Positions 7,674 through 15,091 of a DNA stretch of 24,278 nt are shown here, piece after piece. Numbering within the stretch: position 1 is the stretch's first letter; each line of letters starts with the position of its first letter. The position numbers were made by a program, and so were the translations under genes. This DNA is from JARROD01 sp037384225 (lineage in GTDB: Bacteria > Pseudomonadota > Gammaproteobacteria > Pseudomonadales > Cellvibrionaceae), in NCBI GenBank assembly GCA_037384225.1, contig JARROD010000042.1, positions 1 through 24,278 of the forward strand. Direction: 5' to 3'. The notes under the pieces are model-generated. The model was not told the DNA's origin and did not search any database. It was given only the letters and a program-made list of their open reading frames with translations.

Positions 7674-8312
7674 TTATTCATTCCCCGCACATATCATTCC
7701 GGAAATCGCCGGCACCAATAAACTCATTGCATCATTCAGCGTACTGTCTTCATGAAATTCAGTATTTAAAATAGCCCGGATAGAATCAAAACTGGAAAGG
7801 GTAAACACCGCGGCGCCCAACATAAAATACAACCGCCAGTAAAAGGCCACAGGGTCCAAATGCGGCAACGTCAACTTCAAAAGCCCCGTAAAGCGGGAAT
7901 AATAGCTTCCGTATTCCGCCACGATAAAACGTCGCAAATGCTCCTGGGACTGCGTATAGGCCAGTCCCAGCAAACGCATAAAGCGTTGGGGCTGTTCACC
8001 GATATTCTCCGCCACTTCAAGCATAGTGCCAAACAGACACTGAAGCAGTTCTTCAGCCGTCAACGCCCCACCATCCTTTTCGTCTAAACGCATATCCAGC
8101 TTTTTATCCAAAACCTCGCAAAATGGCGTTAAAAACCGGGCAAATACCGCCTGAATCAACTCCTTTTTTGAACCGAAATGGTAATTGACTGCTGCGAGGT
8201 TCACCCCCGCCGTACTGGTTATGGTGCGCAAAGAAGTTTCCGCGAATCCGCGTTCCGCAAACAAAACCCCCGCCGCCTCCAGAATACGCTCAACAGTATC
8301 ATTCTGAGCCAT
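7674..8312 (-). CDS. psrA: TetR-family regulator PsrA
   Basis: This 212-residue protein has the N-terminal TetR helix-turn-helix: ERILEAAGVLFAERGFAETSLR, then AGVNLAAVNYHFGSKKELIQAVF at about residues 35-57. The AAVNYHFGSK variant and the downstream FMRLLGLAYTQSQ.HLR and FYWRLYFMLGAA segments match my memory of Pseudomonas PsrA. There PsrA represses its own gene and fatty-acid beta-oxidation genes, responds to long-chain fatty acids and activates rpoS. Its position next to lexA is also as in Pseudomonas. The ATG at 8312 is preceded by GAG with 8-base spacing, and a purine-rich AGGAGGAGAGAG tract lies further up. A candidate operator is found at 8431-8446. Confidence 0.87.
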   Translation of the reverse strand: MAQNDTVERILEAAGVLFAERGFAETSLRTITSTAGVNLAAVNYHFGSKKELIQAVFARFLTPFCEVLDKKLDMRLDEKDGGALTAEELLQCLFGTMLEVAENIGEQPQRFMRLLGLAYTQSQEHLRRFIVAEYGSYYSRFTGLLKLTLPHLDPVAFYWRLYFMLGAAVFTLSSFDSIRAILNTEFHEDSTLNDAMSLLVPAISGMICAGNE

Positions 8313-8430
8313 AATAAATTCTCACGTTGCTCTCTCCTCCTCACATGGGGCCTGCCCTGCAGCGTCGCCGCATCCCCTGTTATTAAATTTCATATCGTTA
8401 CCATTGCGTAGGACGTTATTCGATCGCGGG

Positions 8431-8446
8431 CAAAACAGTCGTTTGG
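8431..8446. promoter_or_regulatory. Candidate PsrA operator upstream of psrA
   Basis: CAAAACAGTCGTTTGG contains AAAC-N4-GTTTG. The published PsrA motif, as I recall it, is (G/C)AAAC-N2-4-GTTT(G/C); only the first base differs here. It lies about 120 bases upstream of the psrA ATG, fitting autoregulation. Confidence 0.5.
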
Positions 8447-8453
8447 AACATAC

Positions 8454-8486
8454 GTTTACAATTTATCATTGTCAAGAAATGTAAAC
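8454..8486. repeat. Inverted repeat upstream of psrA
   Basis: GTTTACA (8454-8460) and TGTAAAC (8480-8486) are perfect inverted copies; the pairing extends to TTT/AAA with one unpaired base. It is adjacent to the candidate PsrA operator and could be a second regulator-binding site. No protein can be assigned. Confidence 0.35.
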
Positions 8487-8704
8487 TGTGGCTGGCAGCG
8501 CCAGTCGTCGATAATTTTTACCCGATCGAAGCCTGGCCACACCTGCCACTGGTCACCGCCGAAGCCCCGGAAGACGCCGGCGCGGGATACGAACTGAGCC
8601 GCGAAGACGACTGGGGCAACGACGACAGTCCGGTACCGGAAAGCTGGTCCAACCCCTTGTCTTCCATAGAGCCGGACAGCTTTCAAGAGTTTGACGACTA
8701 TTGA
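8483..8704 (+). pseudogene. Headless C-terminal remnant of an unidentified gene
   Basis: One frame is open from about 8387 to TGA 8702-8704 without any ATG, GTG or TTG in its first two-thirds. From about 8483 its codons look strongly coding (GAA, CTG, GTC, GCC, GAC, CGC preferred). It reads as an acidic tail with KLWLAAPVVDNFYPIEAW, YELSREDDWGNDDSPVPESW and a C-terminal EFDDY. The reverse strand gives only a glycine/valine-rich shadow. I do not recognise the family. The most economical reading is the surviving 3' end of a gene whose 5' part was lost when the psrA-lexA interval was rearranged. Confidence 0.4.
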
Positions 8705-8940
8705 CTGCCGCTTAGCAGAGATTCGGATGCCTGGATTAATGCTCCCAAATCAACTGCCACACCGCAGAAACGCGGTCCTAACTACATACGATTACACCTG
8801 CTCTGTGGTTGCTTTGCTCCTTAATTAACAAATCTAGACCAGGACAGTGCACGAAATAACTTCCCCCCTGCCTGGCTATTGGCGTATGCAGCTGCCCAAA
8901 CAGAGCCAAGCGCTTGAGCTCAGCGAAACCTGGTTACGGG

Positions 8941-8968
8941 TTGCACTTTAAAAATTACTGTATATAAT
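8941..8968 (+). promoter_or_regulatory. Probable lexA-sulA promoter
   Basis: A perfect -10 hexamer TATAAT is at 8963-8968, with TTGCAC at 8941-8946 as a weak -35 and a 16-bp spacer. Transcription would start near 8975. The -10 is embedded in LexA box 1, as expected for an SOS-repressed promoter. The start codon is about 236 bases further downstream. Confidence 0.65.
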
Positions 8969-8975
8969 CCCATAT
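8956..8975 (+). promoter_or_regulatory. LexA (SOS) box 1
   Basis: The site TACTGTATATAATCCCATAT has CTG-N10-CAT and differs from the CTG-N10-CAG consensus by one base. The AT-rich spacer and overlap with the -10 are typical of lexA operators. Confidence 0.65.
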
Positions 8976-8994
8976 ACTGTACATAAAATCAGAC
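8975..8994 (+). promoter_or_regulatory. LexA (SOS) box 2
   Basis: The site TACTGTACATAAAATCAGAC has an exact CTG-N10-CAG (8977-8992). It follows box 1 with a 19-base centre-to-centre offset, close to two helical turns, like the paired boxes before lexA in E. coli. Confidence 0.75.
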
Positions 8995-8999
8995 CCGAA

Positions 9000-9084
9000 A
9001 ACTTCTCAATAATCCGGGGTGGGCACAGTGTCAGGCGGGCGCCCAGCGGATCGAAGGCACAATACCCCGGGTTATTGAGAAGTC
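9000..9084. repeat. Palindromic MITE-like element, copy 2, in the lexA leader
   Basis: ACTTCTCAATAATCCGGGG (9001-9019) is inverted at 9065-9083 with one mismatch over 19 bp. The interior shares a core with copy 1 (GGCACA, TGTCAGGCGG, ATCGAAGGCAC). The central palindrome carries a compensatory A-T to G-C change relative to copy 1 (GGACGTCC versus GGGCGCCC), although two outer pairs are broken. It begins six bases after LexA box 2 and would be transcribed as a long hairpin in the lexA messenger. Confidence 0.85.
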
Positions 9085-9086
9085 AC

Positions 9087-9176
9087 AATTACTAAAACAT
9101 AAATTACTAAAACATAAGTTGTTAAAACATAAGTTGTTAAAACATAAGTTGTTAAAACATAAGTTGTTAAAACTTT
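9087..9176. repeat. 15-bp AT-rich tandem repeat in the lexA leader
   Basis: There are six consecutive 15-bp units: two of AATTACTAAAACATA (9087-9101, 9102-9116), three of AGTTGTTAAAACATA (9117-9131, 9132-9146, 9147-9161) and a degenerate unit at 9162-9176. A further decayed unit may follow to 9191. The array ends about 20 bases before the lexA ribosome binding site. Confidence 0.92.
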
Positions 9177-9210
9177 TATTGTTAAGGCCTAAACTAAGAG
9201 TAACGTTTAT

Positions 9211-9816
9211 ATGGCAAAGCTAACCGCACGTCAGGAACAGGTACTCAACCTGATCAGAAATCATATCGAAGAAACCGGCTACCCCCCCACTCGCGCCGAA
9301 ATCGCTCGAAAACTCGGCTTCCGCTCCGCCAACGCCGCCGAAGAACACCTCAAAGCCCTGGCCCGCAAAGGCGCCATAGAAATGATCGCCGGCGCCTCCC
9401 GCGGAATCCGCCTGCCGGAACAATACCATGGTATTCCCCTGGTCGGCCGTGTCGCCGCCGGCAACCCCATTCTCGCCGAGGAAAATATCGAAGACTACTG
9501 CGATATCCCCCCCAGCTTTTTTAGCCCCAGCGCCGACTATTTGCTCCGCGTCCAGGGCATGAGTATGAAAGACGCCGGTATTCTCGACGGTGACCTACTC
9601 GCCGTACACAAAACTACCCAGGTTCGCAACGGTCAAATAGCCGTCGCGCGCATCGGCGAAGAGGTCACCGTTAAACGTTTTAAGCGCGAGCGCAACCGTC
9701 AGCAGGTGCAACTGCTGCCTGAAAATCCCGAGTTCGACGTTATTGAAGTCGACCTGCGAGATGAGGATTTTGTTATTGAAGGTTTGAGTGTCGGTGTTCT
9801 GCGTAGGGGAACCTAA
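9211..9816 (+). CDS. lexA: SOS repressor LexA
   Basis: This 201-residue repressor of DNA-damage genes self-cleaves when stimulated by RecA filaments. The N-terminal winged helix spans about residues 1-65 (TARQEQVLNLIRNHI, PPTRAEIA, FRSANAAEEHLKAL). The cleavage site is Ala83-Gly84 (VAAGNP). The S24 peptidase dyad is Ser118 (GMSM) and Lys155 (VKR), so every catalytic feature is present and the length is normal. The ATG follows a modest AAGAG with about 10 bases spacing. sulA starts two bases after the stop, as in Pseudomonas, so the pair forms an SOS operon. The leader is abnormally long because a palindromic element and a tandem repeat separate the LexA boxes from the gene. Confidence 0.98.
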   Translation: MAKLTARQEQVLNLIRNHIEETGYPPTRAEIARKLGFRSANAAEEHLKALARKGAIEMIAGASRGIRLPEQYHGIPLVGRVAAGNPILAEENIEDYCDIPPSFFSPSADYLLRVQGMSMKDAGILDGDLLAVHKTTQVRNGQIAVARIGEEVTVKRFKRERNRQQVQLLPENPEFDVIEVDLRDEDFVIEGLSVGVLRRGT

Positions 9817-9818
9817 CC

Positions 9819-10247
9819 ATGTCGACTGCCACTTCCACCCCATTTGCGCCGGTCACCACCCATGGCGCTAACAACCGGGTCGTACAACCAGACAGCGGTG
9901 TCACCGAGGTGGTGCTCTCCCGCGGCTGCCCCCGGCAGTTGGCGCTGTTGCTGCCCATGCTGGCGCACCTGAGCTGGCAACCTGACAACCGCTGGATTAC
10001 CTGGATCGCCCCCAGCGGTATCGACCGCCAGACTCTGATCAGCTATGGGGTGAACACGACCAAAATAAGATTAATTCACACCTCCGGAGTGGAGAATATT
10101 CTCTGGATGACCTGGGAAGCTCTGGCAAAGGGAAACAGCTATACCGTTATTTCAAGTCCGGGAAAAATCACTGAAAAAGCCTATGCACAACTGGAAAAAG
10201 CAGCCGCAAGAGGACGGGCACAGGGGTTATTGCTGAGAATGCGTTAA
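9819..10247 (+). CDS. sulA: SOS cell-division inhibitor SulA
   Basis: This 142-residue protein should bind FtsZ and block septation during the SOS response. Family features are a variable N-terminus, then VTEVVLSRGCPRQLALLLPMLAHLS and RWITWIAPSGIDRQTLISYGV. A C-terminal part follows with SYTVISSPGKITEKAYAQLEKAAARGRAQGLLLRMR, which resembles E. coli SulA (NYSVVIGW...A.EGNAMGFIMR). The ATG is preceded by AGGGGA with 7-base spacing. The gap to lexA is only two bases, so both genes respond to the same LexA boxes. This lexA-sulA arrangement is characteristic of pseudomonads and relatives rather than enterics, where sulA is separate. Confidence 0.9.
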   Translation: MSTATSTPFAPVTTHGANNRVVQPDSGVTEVVLSRGCPRQLALLLPMLAHLSWQPDNRWITWIAPSGIDRQTLISYGVNTTKIRLIHTSGVENILWMTWEALAKGNSYTVISSPGKITEKAYAQLEKAAARGRAQGLLLRMR

Positions 10248-10278
10248 ACTTTTTTACATTAAGTTTGCATTTAGAGGG

Positions 10279-10298
10279 TTGAGAAAAGCGTTTTTCAA
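10279..10298. terminator. Weak AT-rich hairpin between convergent genes
   Basis: TTGAGAAAA and TTTTTCAA form a stem of about 8 bp with one G-T pair around AGCG. It lies in the 65-base gap between sulA (+) and the 84-aa gene (-). It is A/T-rich and probably weak; it is offered as the only terminator-like structure in this gap. Confidence 0.3.
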
Positions 10299-10312
10299 AA
10301 TGGCCCACGGAA

Positions 10313-10567
10313 CTAGTGCAGTGTTTGAATATCCGTATCATCCAGGTCCATTTCAAGCAGTGAGCTATCTTGTTCTGCCATATCTCCCGCGGCTTCAAGG
10401 CCGGCTTCTATCATGGCTTTGGCGATTTCGAATTTCGCATCGCGCAGAAAATAGAGCGATTCCTGTGAAAAACGAATGCTGACAACAGGTTCACCCTCCT
10501 CCCCCGCGTGTCGCAAAGCGATGTCGCCATTAGATAATTCTACAATTTCAAAAAGGGAAGAAGACAT
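10313..10567 (-). CDS. Small conserved protein of unknown function (PA3009-like)
   Basis: This is an 84-residue acidic protein beginning MSSSLFEIVELSNGDIALRHAGEEGEPVVSIRFS, followed by an amphipathic helix (ESLYFLRDAKFEIAKAMIEAGLEAA) and an acidic tail. The start has GGAG with 6-base spacing. It resembles by memory the small gene found between sulA and the DUF6586 gene in Pseudomonas (PA3009). No catalytic motif or membrane segment is visible. It is downstream of topA and DUF6586 on the same strand but separated from the latter by 171 bases, so it may have its own promoter. Function is unknown; it is soluble and probably cytoplasmic. Confidence 0.85.
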   Translation of the reverse strand: MSSSLFEIVELSNGDIALRHAGEEGEPVVSIRFSQESLYFLRDAKFEIAKAMIEAGLEAAGDMAEQDSSLLEMDLDDTDIQTLH

Positions 10568-10738
10568 AAGGGCTCCGGATTAACTGCCCTGCGACAACCG
10601 AGCAACTGTCTTTAAAAATATATATTAAGAACATCCAGTCAACAGCGATCCACAGATACGGTTTTTTTGAATTACTACTCGCTATCTTACCACCGAATGT
10701 CTAGCAACAACACCGAAAATCTGGCTTTTACCGGCCAA

Positions 10739-11302
10739 CTAGCACTCAAACATTGTTTCACGCTGTCGATCCACAAGCTCCCGCATTGCTTGCAGCCAGG
10801 ATTCAAGGCGTTCGGAAGTCAGTGAGGACAACCGGTTTTCCGTGCTAGTAACATCGACCAGAGGGATAGATGCCGACTTCGACGCGGTATCGGTCACCTC
10901 CAGCCTTTCAGGTATATCCAGCCGGGCGGCATAGGTGTGCAACATACTCCCTAGCCAGGAATCCGCCTTGTTTTCAAGACTCAGCAATTCCTTCACTTCC
11001 GCCGGCGCCTGGTCGGCGGAGCACAAATCCCCGGCATTGGGCACACTTCCGGGTTTTATTGGTTGATCGCGACGTTGTGGGATACTGCTGTGAATAAAAT
11101 CGCTTTGTTTGTAATTAAACGTTATTTCCCGCAAATATAGTGAATATGCGTCGACGAGATGAAACAGCGCCCCATATAAAAATGCTGGCCTTTCAAAATT
11201 TGAAATTACAGTTTTCTGCCATCCTGCATCAACTATTATGCCCAGTTGTATGCGTGAATAGGCAAGGCGTTGGTTAACCATTACCAGGTAGGGATTGCTC
11301 AT
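10739..11302 (-). CDS. DUF6586-like protein of unknown function
   Basis: This 187-residue protein starts MSNPYLVMVNQRLAYSRIQL and continues with a mostly helical domain (about 40-65: RPAFLYGALFHLVDAYSLYLREI) and a variable middle. The C-terminus is a helix ending SLTSERLESWLQAMRELVDRQRETMFEC, rich in Trp, Glu and Arg. It matches my recollection of the Pseudomonas gene between sulA and topA (PA3010, DUF6586). It starts eight bases after the topA stop and is almost certainly cotranscribed with topA. No clear Shine-Dalgarno is seen, which suggests coupling to topA translation. No signal peptide or catalytic motif is evident. Confidence 0.8.
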   Translation of the reverse strand: MSNPYLVMVNQRLAYSRIQLGIIVDAGWQKTVISNFERPAFLYGALFHLVDAYSLYLREITFNYKQSDFIHSSIPQRRDQPIKPGSVPNAGDLCSADQAPAEVKELLSLENKADSWLGSMLHTYAARLDIPERLEVTDTASKSASIPLVDVTSTENRLSSLTSERLESWLQAMRELVDRQRETMFEC

Positions 11303-11310
11303 CGTTTACG

Positions 11311-13971
11311 CTAACCGGATTTTTTTCGCGTCGATTTCTTCCCTTCGCTGCTTACCCATTTGCCGTTCTGGAAAAAAGCCTTCCAGCCCGTCGCCTTTCC
11401 ATCCTCTTCGGACTGCACGTAAAGCTCTTTTGTTTTTCGACTAAACCGCACCAGCGTTTTCACGCCGTCGGGATCTTCCACCGGTGCCGAAAACAGATAC
11501 GTATATTTTCTGTCTATTTCTTCTTTATGCGCCAGCAGTTCCTCCACCAGCGGTGCTCTGGTTTCACGATTTTTCGGAAACTGGCTCGCTGCCAGAAACA
11601 GTCCCGAAGCGCCATCTCGCAAAATATAGTGGTCGTCCACCTTCTGACATTTTAATTCCGGCATGGGTACCGGGTCCATTTTCGGCGGTGCCACCTCACC
11701 GTTTTTCAGCAGCTTACGGGTATTTTTACACGTCTCACTGGTGCAGCCGAAATATTTTCCAAATCGTCCGGACTTTAGCTGCATGTCACTGCCACATTTG
11801 TCACACTCGATAATCGGCCCATCGTATCCCTTGAGCTTAAAGGTACCCTGCTCCACTTCGTATCCGGGACAATCCGGGTTATTCCCACAAATATGCAGCT
11901 TGCGCTTTTCATCCAGCAGATAACTATCCATTGCCGTGTTGCACAGTGAACAGCGCCGCTTGGCGCGCAACTGCCTGGATTCAGCCTCTTCATCTTCCTC
12001 GGCGTTTACAGCTTCGTCACCGGAAACCAGGTTCATGGTATTTTTACAGCGCTCTTTCGGCGGCAAGCTATAGCCTGAACAACCGAGAAATACACCGGTG
12101 CTGCCTGTGCGAATCTGCATGAACCGACCGCAGTTTTCACAGGTAATATCGGTATCGGTGGGGGAGTTTTCCCGCATCCCCTTTCCCTTTTCTTTATCCT
12201 GGGCCTGAACCAATTTGCCGGAAAATTCTTTATAAAATTCGTCCAGTAGCTGGCGCCACTTTTTTTCGCCTTCGGCAACGGCGTCGAGCGACTCTTCCAT
12301 TTTCGCCGTGAAACTGTAATTCATTAAATCGCTAAAACTTTCCACCAGCCTTTCGGTGACAATATCCCCCATTTTATCGGCATAAAAACGGCGGTTTTCG
12401 ATGTGAACATAACCGCGATCCTGAATCGTGGAAATAATCGAAGCATAGGTTGACGGTCTGCCGATACCGCGTTTTTCCAGTTCCTTTACCAGACTGGCTT
12501 CACTATAGCGCGGCGGCGGTTTAGTGAAATGCTGATTAGGGTCTACTTTACGTAACTTGAGAAGGTCGCCGATGTGAAACTCCGGCAACATCACATCCTC
12601 TTCTTTTTTCGCCACCGGCGGCTGCACTTTCATAAAGCCGTCGAAACGAATCACCCGCCCACGGGCGCGCAATTCGAAATCACCCGCCTCCACCGTGACA
12701 GAGGTGCTGGTAAATTCCGCCGGTGTCATCTGACAGGCGACAAACTGCTGCCAGATCAATAAATATAACCGCTCGGCATCGCGTTCCATCCCCGATAGTT
12801 GGGTCGGTTTGATGTCCAGACTGGAAGGTCGTATCGCCTCGTGTGCCTCCTGTGCGCCCGCCTTACTGCTGTAGCGGTTAGGCTCCGGTGGTAGGTACGG
12901 CTTGCCGAAGTTCTCCTCAATATAGGCCCTGCAAGACTCCACGGCTTCGGCACTGAGGTTGGTGGAGTCCGTTCTCATATAGGTAATATAGCCAGCTTCA
13001 TAGAGGCGCTGGGCCAGCATCATTGTTTTCTTGACACTAAAACCCAGTCGCGTGCTCGCCGCCTGTTGCAGCGTGGAGGTTATAAACGGTGCCGAAGGTT
13101 TGGACTTGGTCGGTTTGTCTTCTCGCGCGGCAACCCGGTACGCCGATTTTTGCAGCAACTCAACTGCCGACATTGCAGTGGCTTCGTCGAGGGGCTTAAA
13201 GGCCTTCCCAGCCTGTTTTCGCACTTCAAAGCGAACTTTTTCACCCGCCTGCGTGATCAGGTCGGTAAAGACCGTCCAGTATTCTTCCGGAATAAACGCA
13301 CGGATTTCACGCTCGCGCTCCACCACCAGCCGCACAGCCACAGATTGCACTCTTCCCGCCGATAGACCACGGGCGACTTTTTCCCACAACAGCGGCGATA
13401 ACATATAGCCCACCACGCGGTCGAGAAAACGCCGTGCCTGCTGCGCGTCTACACGGTCTTGATCGATAGGACCGGGTTTTTTGAAGGCTTCAGTAATAGC
13501 GCTTTTGGTTATTTCATTAAACACTACCCGCCGGTAGCGATGAGTGTCGCCGCCGATGGCTTCACTCAAGTGCCAGGCTATCGCCTCCCCCTCGCGGTCC
13601 AAGTCCGTTGCGAGGTAAATATTATCGGCGTTGGCGGCCAATTTTCGCAGCTCATCCACCACTTTTTCCTTGCCCGGCAGGATTTCGTAGTGTGCTTCCC
13701 AACCGTTTTCGGGATTGATACCCATACGGTTTATCAGCTGCTCCCGGGCCTTGCGTTGTTTGTGCACCAGCTTCTCTTCCGGCGACATTTTTCTGGTGAT
13801 GGCCGCCTGCCTGGCCCGTTCTTTGGCATCTACTGGTTTTTTAACACCGCCGCTGGCGGGCAGATCGCGAATATGCCCGACGCTGGATTTAACCACATAG
13901 TCCTTGCCCAGGTACTTATTAATCGTTTTTGCCTTGGCTGGTGACTCAACGATCACGAGGGATTTGGCCAT
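11311..13971 (-). CDS. topA: DNA topoisomerase I
   Basis: This 886-residue type IA topoisomerase (E. coli 865) relaxes negative supercoils. The N-terminal TOPRIM domain has KSLVIVESPAKAKTI with Glu9 and the acidic ATDLDREGEA motif (Asp123, Asp125, Glu127). The active-site tyrosine is Tyr331 in ITYMRTDSTNLS. RRFLDRVVGYMLSPLLW and LSAGRVQSVAVRLVVERE are typical core motifs. The C-terminus carries three cysteine zinc-ribbon modules (from about residue 620: CENCG...CKN, CSLC...CPG, CDKCG...CKN) and a lysine-rich tail. The ATG at 13971 is preceded by AGAAGGA. A probable promoter is at 14041-14069. Residues about 47-85 form a basic insertion between the first TOPRIM strands, which is common in pseudomonad-type enzymes. 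Confidence 0.98.
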   Translation of the reverse strand: MAKSLVIVESPAKAKTINKYLGKDYVVKSSVGHIRDLPASGGVKKPVDAKERARQAAITRKMSPEEKLVHKQRKAREQLINRMGINPENGWEAHYEILPGKEKVVDELRKLAANADNIYLATDLDREGEAIAWHLSEAIGGDTHRYRRVVFNEITKSAITEAFKKPGPIDQDRVDAQQARRFLDRVVGYMLSPLLWEKVARGLSAGRVQSVAVRLVVEREREIRAFIPEEYWTVFTDLITQAGEKVRFEVRKQAGKAFKPLDEATAMSAVELLQKSAYRVAAREDKPTKSKPSAPFITSTLQQAASTRLGFSVKKTMMLAQRLYEAGYITYMRTDSTNLSAEAVESCRAYIEENFGKPYLPPEPNRYSSKAGAQEAHEAIRPSSLDIKPTQLSGMERDAERLYLLIWQQFVACQMTPAEFTSTSVTVEAGDFELRARGRVIRFDGFMKVQPPVAKKEEDVMLPEFHIGDLLKLRKVDPNQHFTKPPPRYSEASLVKELEKRGIGRPSTYASIISTIQDRGYVHIENRRFYADKMGDIVTERLVESFSDLMNYSFTAKMEESLDAVAEGEKKWRQLLDEFYKEFSGKLVQAQDKEKGKGMRENSPTDTDITCENCGRFMQIRTGSTGVFLGCSGYSLPPKERCKNTMNLVSGDEAVNAEEDEEAESRQLRAKRRCSLCNTAMDSYLLDEKRKLHICGNNPDCPGYEVEQGTFKLKGYDGPIIECDKCGSDMQLKSGRFGKYFGCTSETCKNTRKLLKNGEVAPPKMDPVPMPELKCQKVDDHYILRDGASGLFLAASQFPKNRETRAPLVEELLAHKEEIDRKYTYLFSAPVEDPDGVKTLVRFSRKTKELYVQSEEDGKATGWKAFFQNGKWVSSEGKKSTRKKSG

Positions 13972-14040
13972 ACGTTCCTTCTATATTGTTCAGTACTTCA
14001 AATTTAAAAATGGGTCTATAACACCTTTGCGCGGAGCGCA

Positions 14041-14069
14041 TATATAAGTCCCTTTGGCAAAGGGGTCAA
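14041..14069 (-). promoter_or_regulatory. Probable sigma-70 promoter of topA
   Basis: On the minus strand TTGACC (14064-14069), a 17-bp spacer and TATATA (14041-14046) form a good promoter. A GC-rich discriminator follows (TGCGCTCCGCGCA, read 14040 to 14028). Such discriminators are associated with supercoiling- and ppGpp-sensitive promoters, fitting homeostatic control of topA. Transcription would begin near 14034, giving a leader of about 60 bases. The spacer contains the hairpin CCCTTTG-G-CAAAGGG. The rest of 13972-14359 shows no gene. Confidence 0.6.
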
Positions 14070-14359
14070 CCCCAAGAGCTAAAATTTGTTGCCCTGTTAC
14101 ATTTTCAACAATGCCTCAAAACCGCCTGTAGCGGGGCCTGCAAGCAATTAACAGCTACTTTAAAAAAATGCTATAGTCTACTGATTTATATGAACTAAGT
14201 AACAATTTCAGCTAACAGTGGATAACCCATGTTAAATGCGACACCAGACAAACGTATTAAAATATAGCTTGACCTTGACTAAATACCCAAAGCATTTGAA
14301 ATTTAGCTATAGTGTATGACCAGTGGTGGCAATAAGTTTGAAGCAGTAAAAAACACGTT

Positions 14360-15091
14360 ATGTCCACACCGGCAGCTCTAATCGTCTTCTGCGCGCTGGC
14401 ATTGGCTTCACTGCTGACTGTCAGCCTCGTCAATCGAAAACAACAACGTACCCAAGTCATGCGGCAAAAGCTGAAAAAACTCAAGCGCCGCATCGAAGAC
14501 CTGGAAGATCTTGTTGTCATGTTAGACCAGTTAGTTGAAAGCCGGGCAATCGCAAAACTCATCAACGATGAAGTGATTGAACTACTTCGGGGCATGCTCA
14601 CCCTGGCGGACAGTGCCACCTACCTGGAGGCAAAGTTGAGCGATGCGGAAAGCATGTCGCAAAAACTCAGCCACGAATCTCCTCACCGCGAACTCTGCCG
14701 CCTCCAGGACAGCGACGCCCAGATCGCCAGATCCGAATATGCTCTTAACGAAGCCGGCAGAATACTGCAGTCGCAATATGCGCGCTCATATATTACCGTC
14801 GAAGAGCGGGATACATTTATCAGTGAGCTGGCCTGGGCCAGACTTCAAGTTAAAGTCATTTCCCATATCGGGCAGGGTCATAGAATTATTCGCACAGGAG
14901 ACATCATCGAAGCACATGCATTTTACCGCAAGGCACAACATCTGTTGATTCAATCAAAACACCCCGATCCGCGCCGTCAGCGCATGATCAAAGAAGTGAG
15001 TGAACTGCTTAACCTGCGACGTCACTTTTTGTCGCAGGATCTTATGCCAGAAACCCAGTATAATCCAGACGCTTCCAGCGCCACACTATAG
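14360..15091 (+). CDS. Membrane-anchored coiled-coil protein of unknown function
   Basis: This 243-residue protein has one N-terminal membrane segment (about residues 5-23, AALIVFCALALASLLTVSLV) followed by a basic stretch (NRKQQRTQVMRQKLKKLKRR). A long helical, probably coiled-coil region follows, with a helical C-terminal domain (ISELAWARLQVKVISHIGQGHRI, IEAHAFYRKAQHLLIQSK). The latter resembles a TPR-like helix pair. By the positive-inside rule the body is cytoplasmic. A comparable gene sits between topA and the universal stress gene in Pseudomonas (around PA3016), but I cannot name its role. The 3' end overlaps the convergent next gene by six bases. Confidence 0.8.
   Translation: MSTPAALIVFCALALASLLTVSLVNRKQQRTQVMRQKLKKLKRRIEDLEDLVVMLDQLVESRAIAKLINDEVIELLRGMLTLADSATYLEAKLSDAESMSQKLSHESPHRELCRLQDSDAQIARSEYALNEAGRILQSQYARSYITVEERDTFISELAWARLQVKVISHIGQGHRIIRTGDIIEAHAFYRKAQHLLIQSKHPDPRRQRMIKEVSELLNLRRHFLSQDLMPETQYNPDASSATL

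Noticed and set aside
8456..8686. 76-codon open frame on the minus strand
   Set aside because: Its Gly/Val/Phe-rich content is the complement of the coding-like plus-strand remnant.
9087..9176. Tandem repeat as a CRISPR array
   Set aside because: Units are 15 bp and directly contiguous with no spacers, and there are no cas genes.
13459..13944. 161-codon open frame on the plus strand
   Set aside because: It is a shadow of the TOPRIM-coding part of topA.
14050..14064. CCCTTTG-G-CAAAGGG as a terminator
   Set aside because: No T-run follows on either strand and it lies in the spacer of the probable topA promoter.
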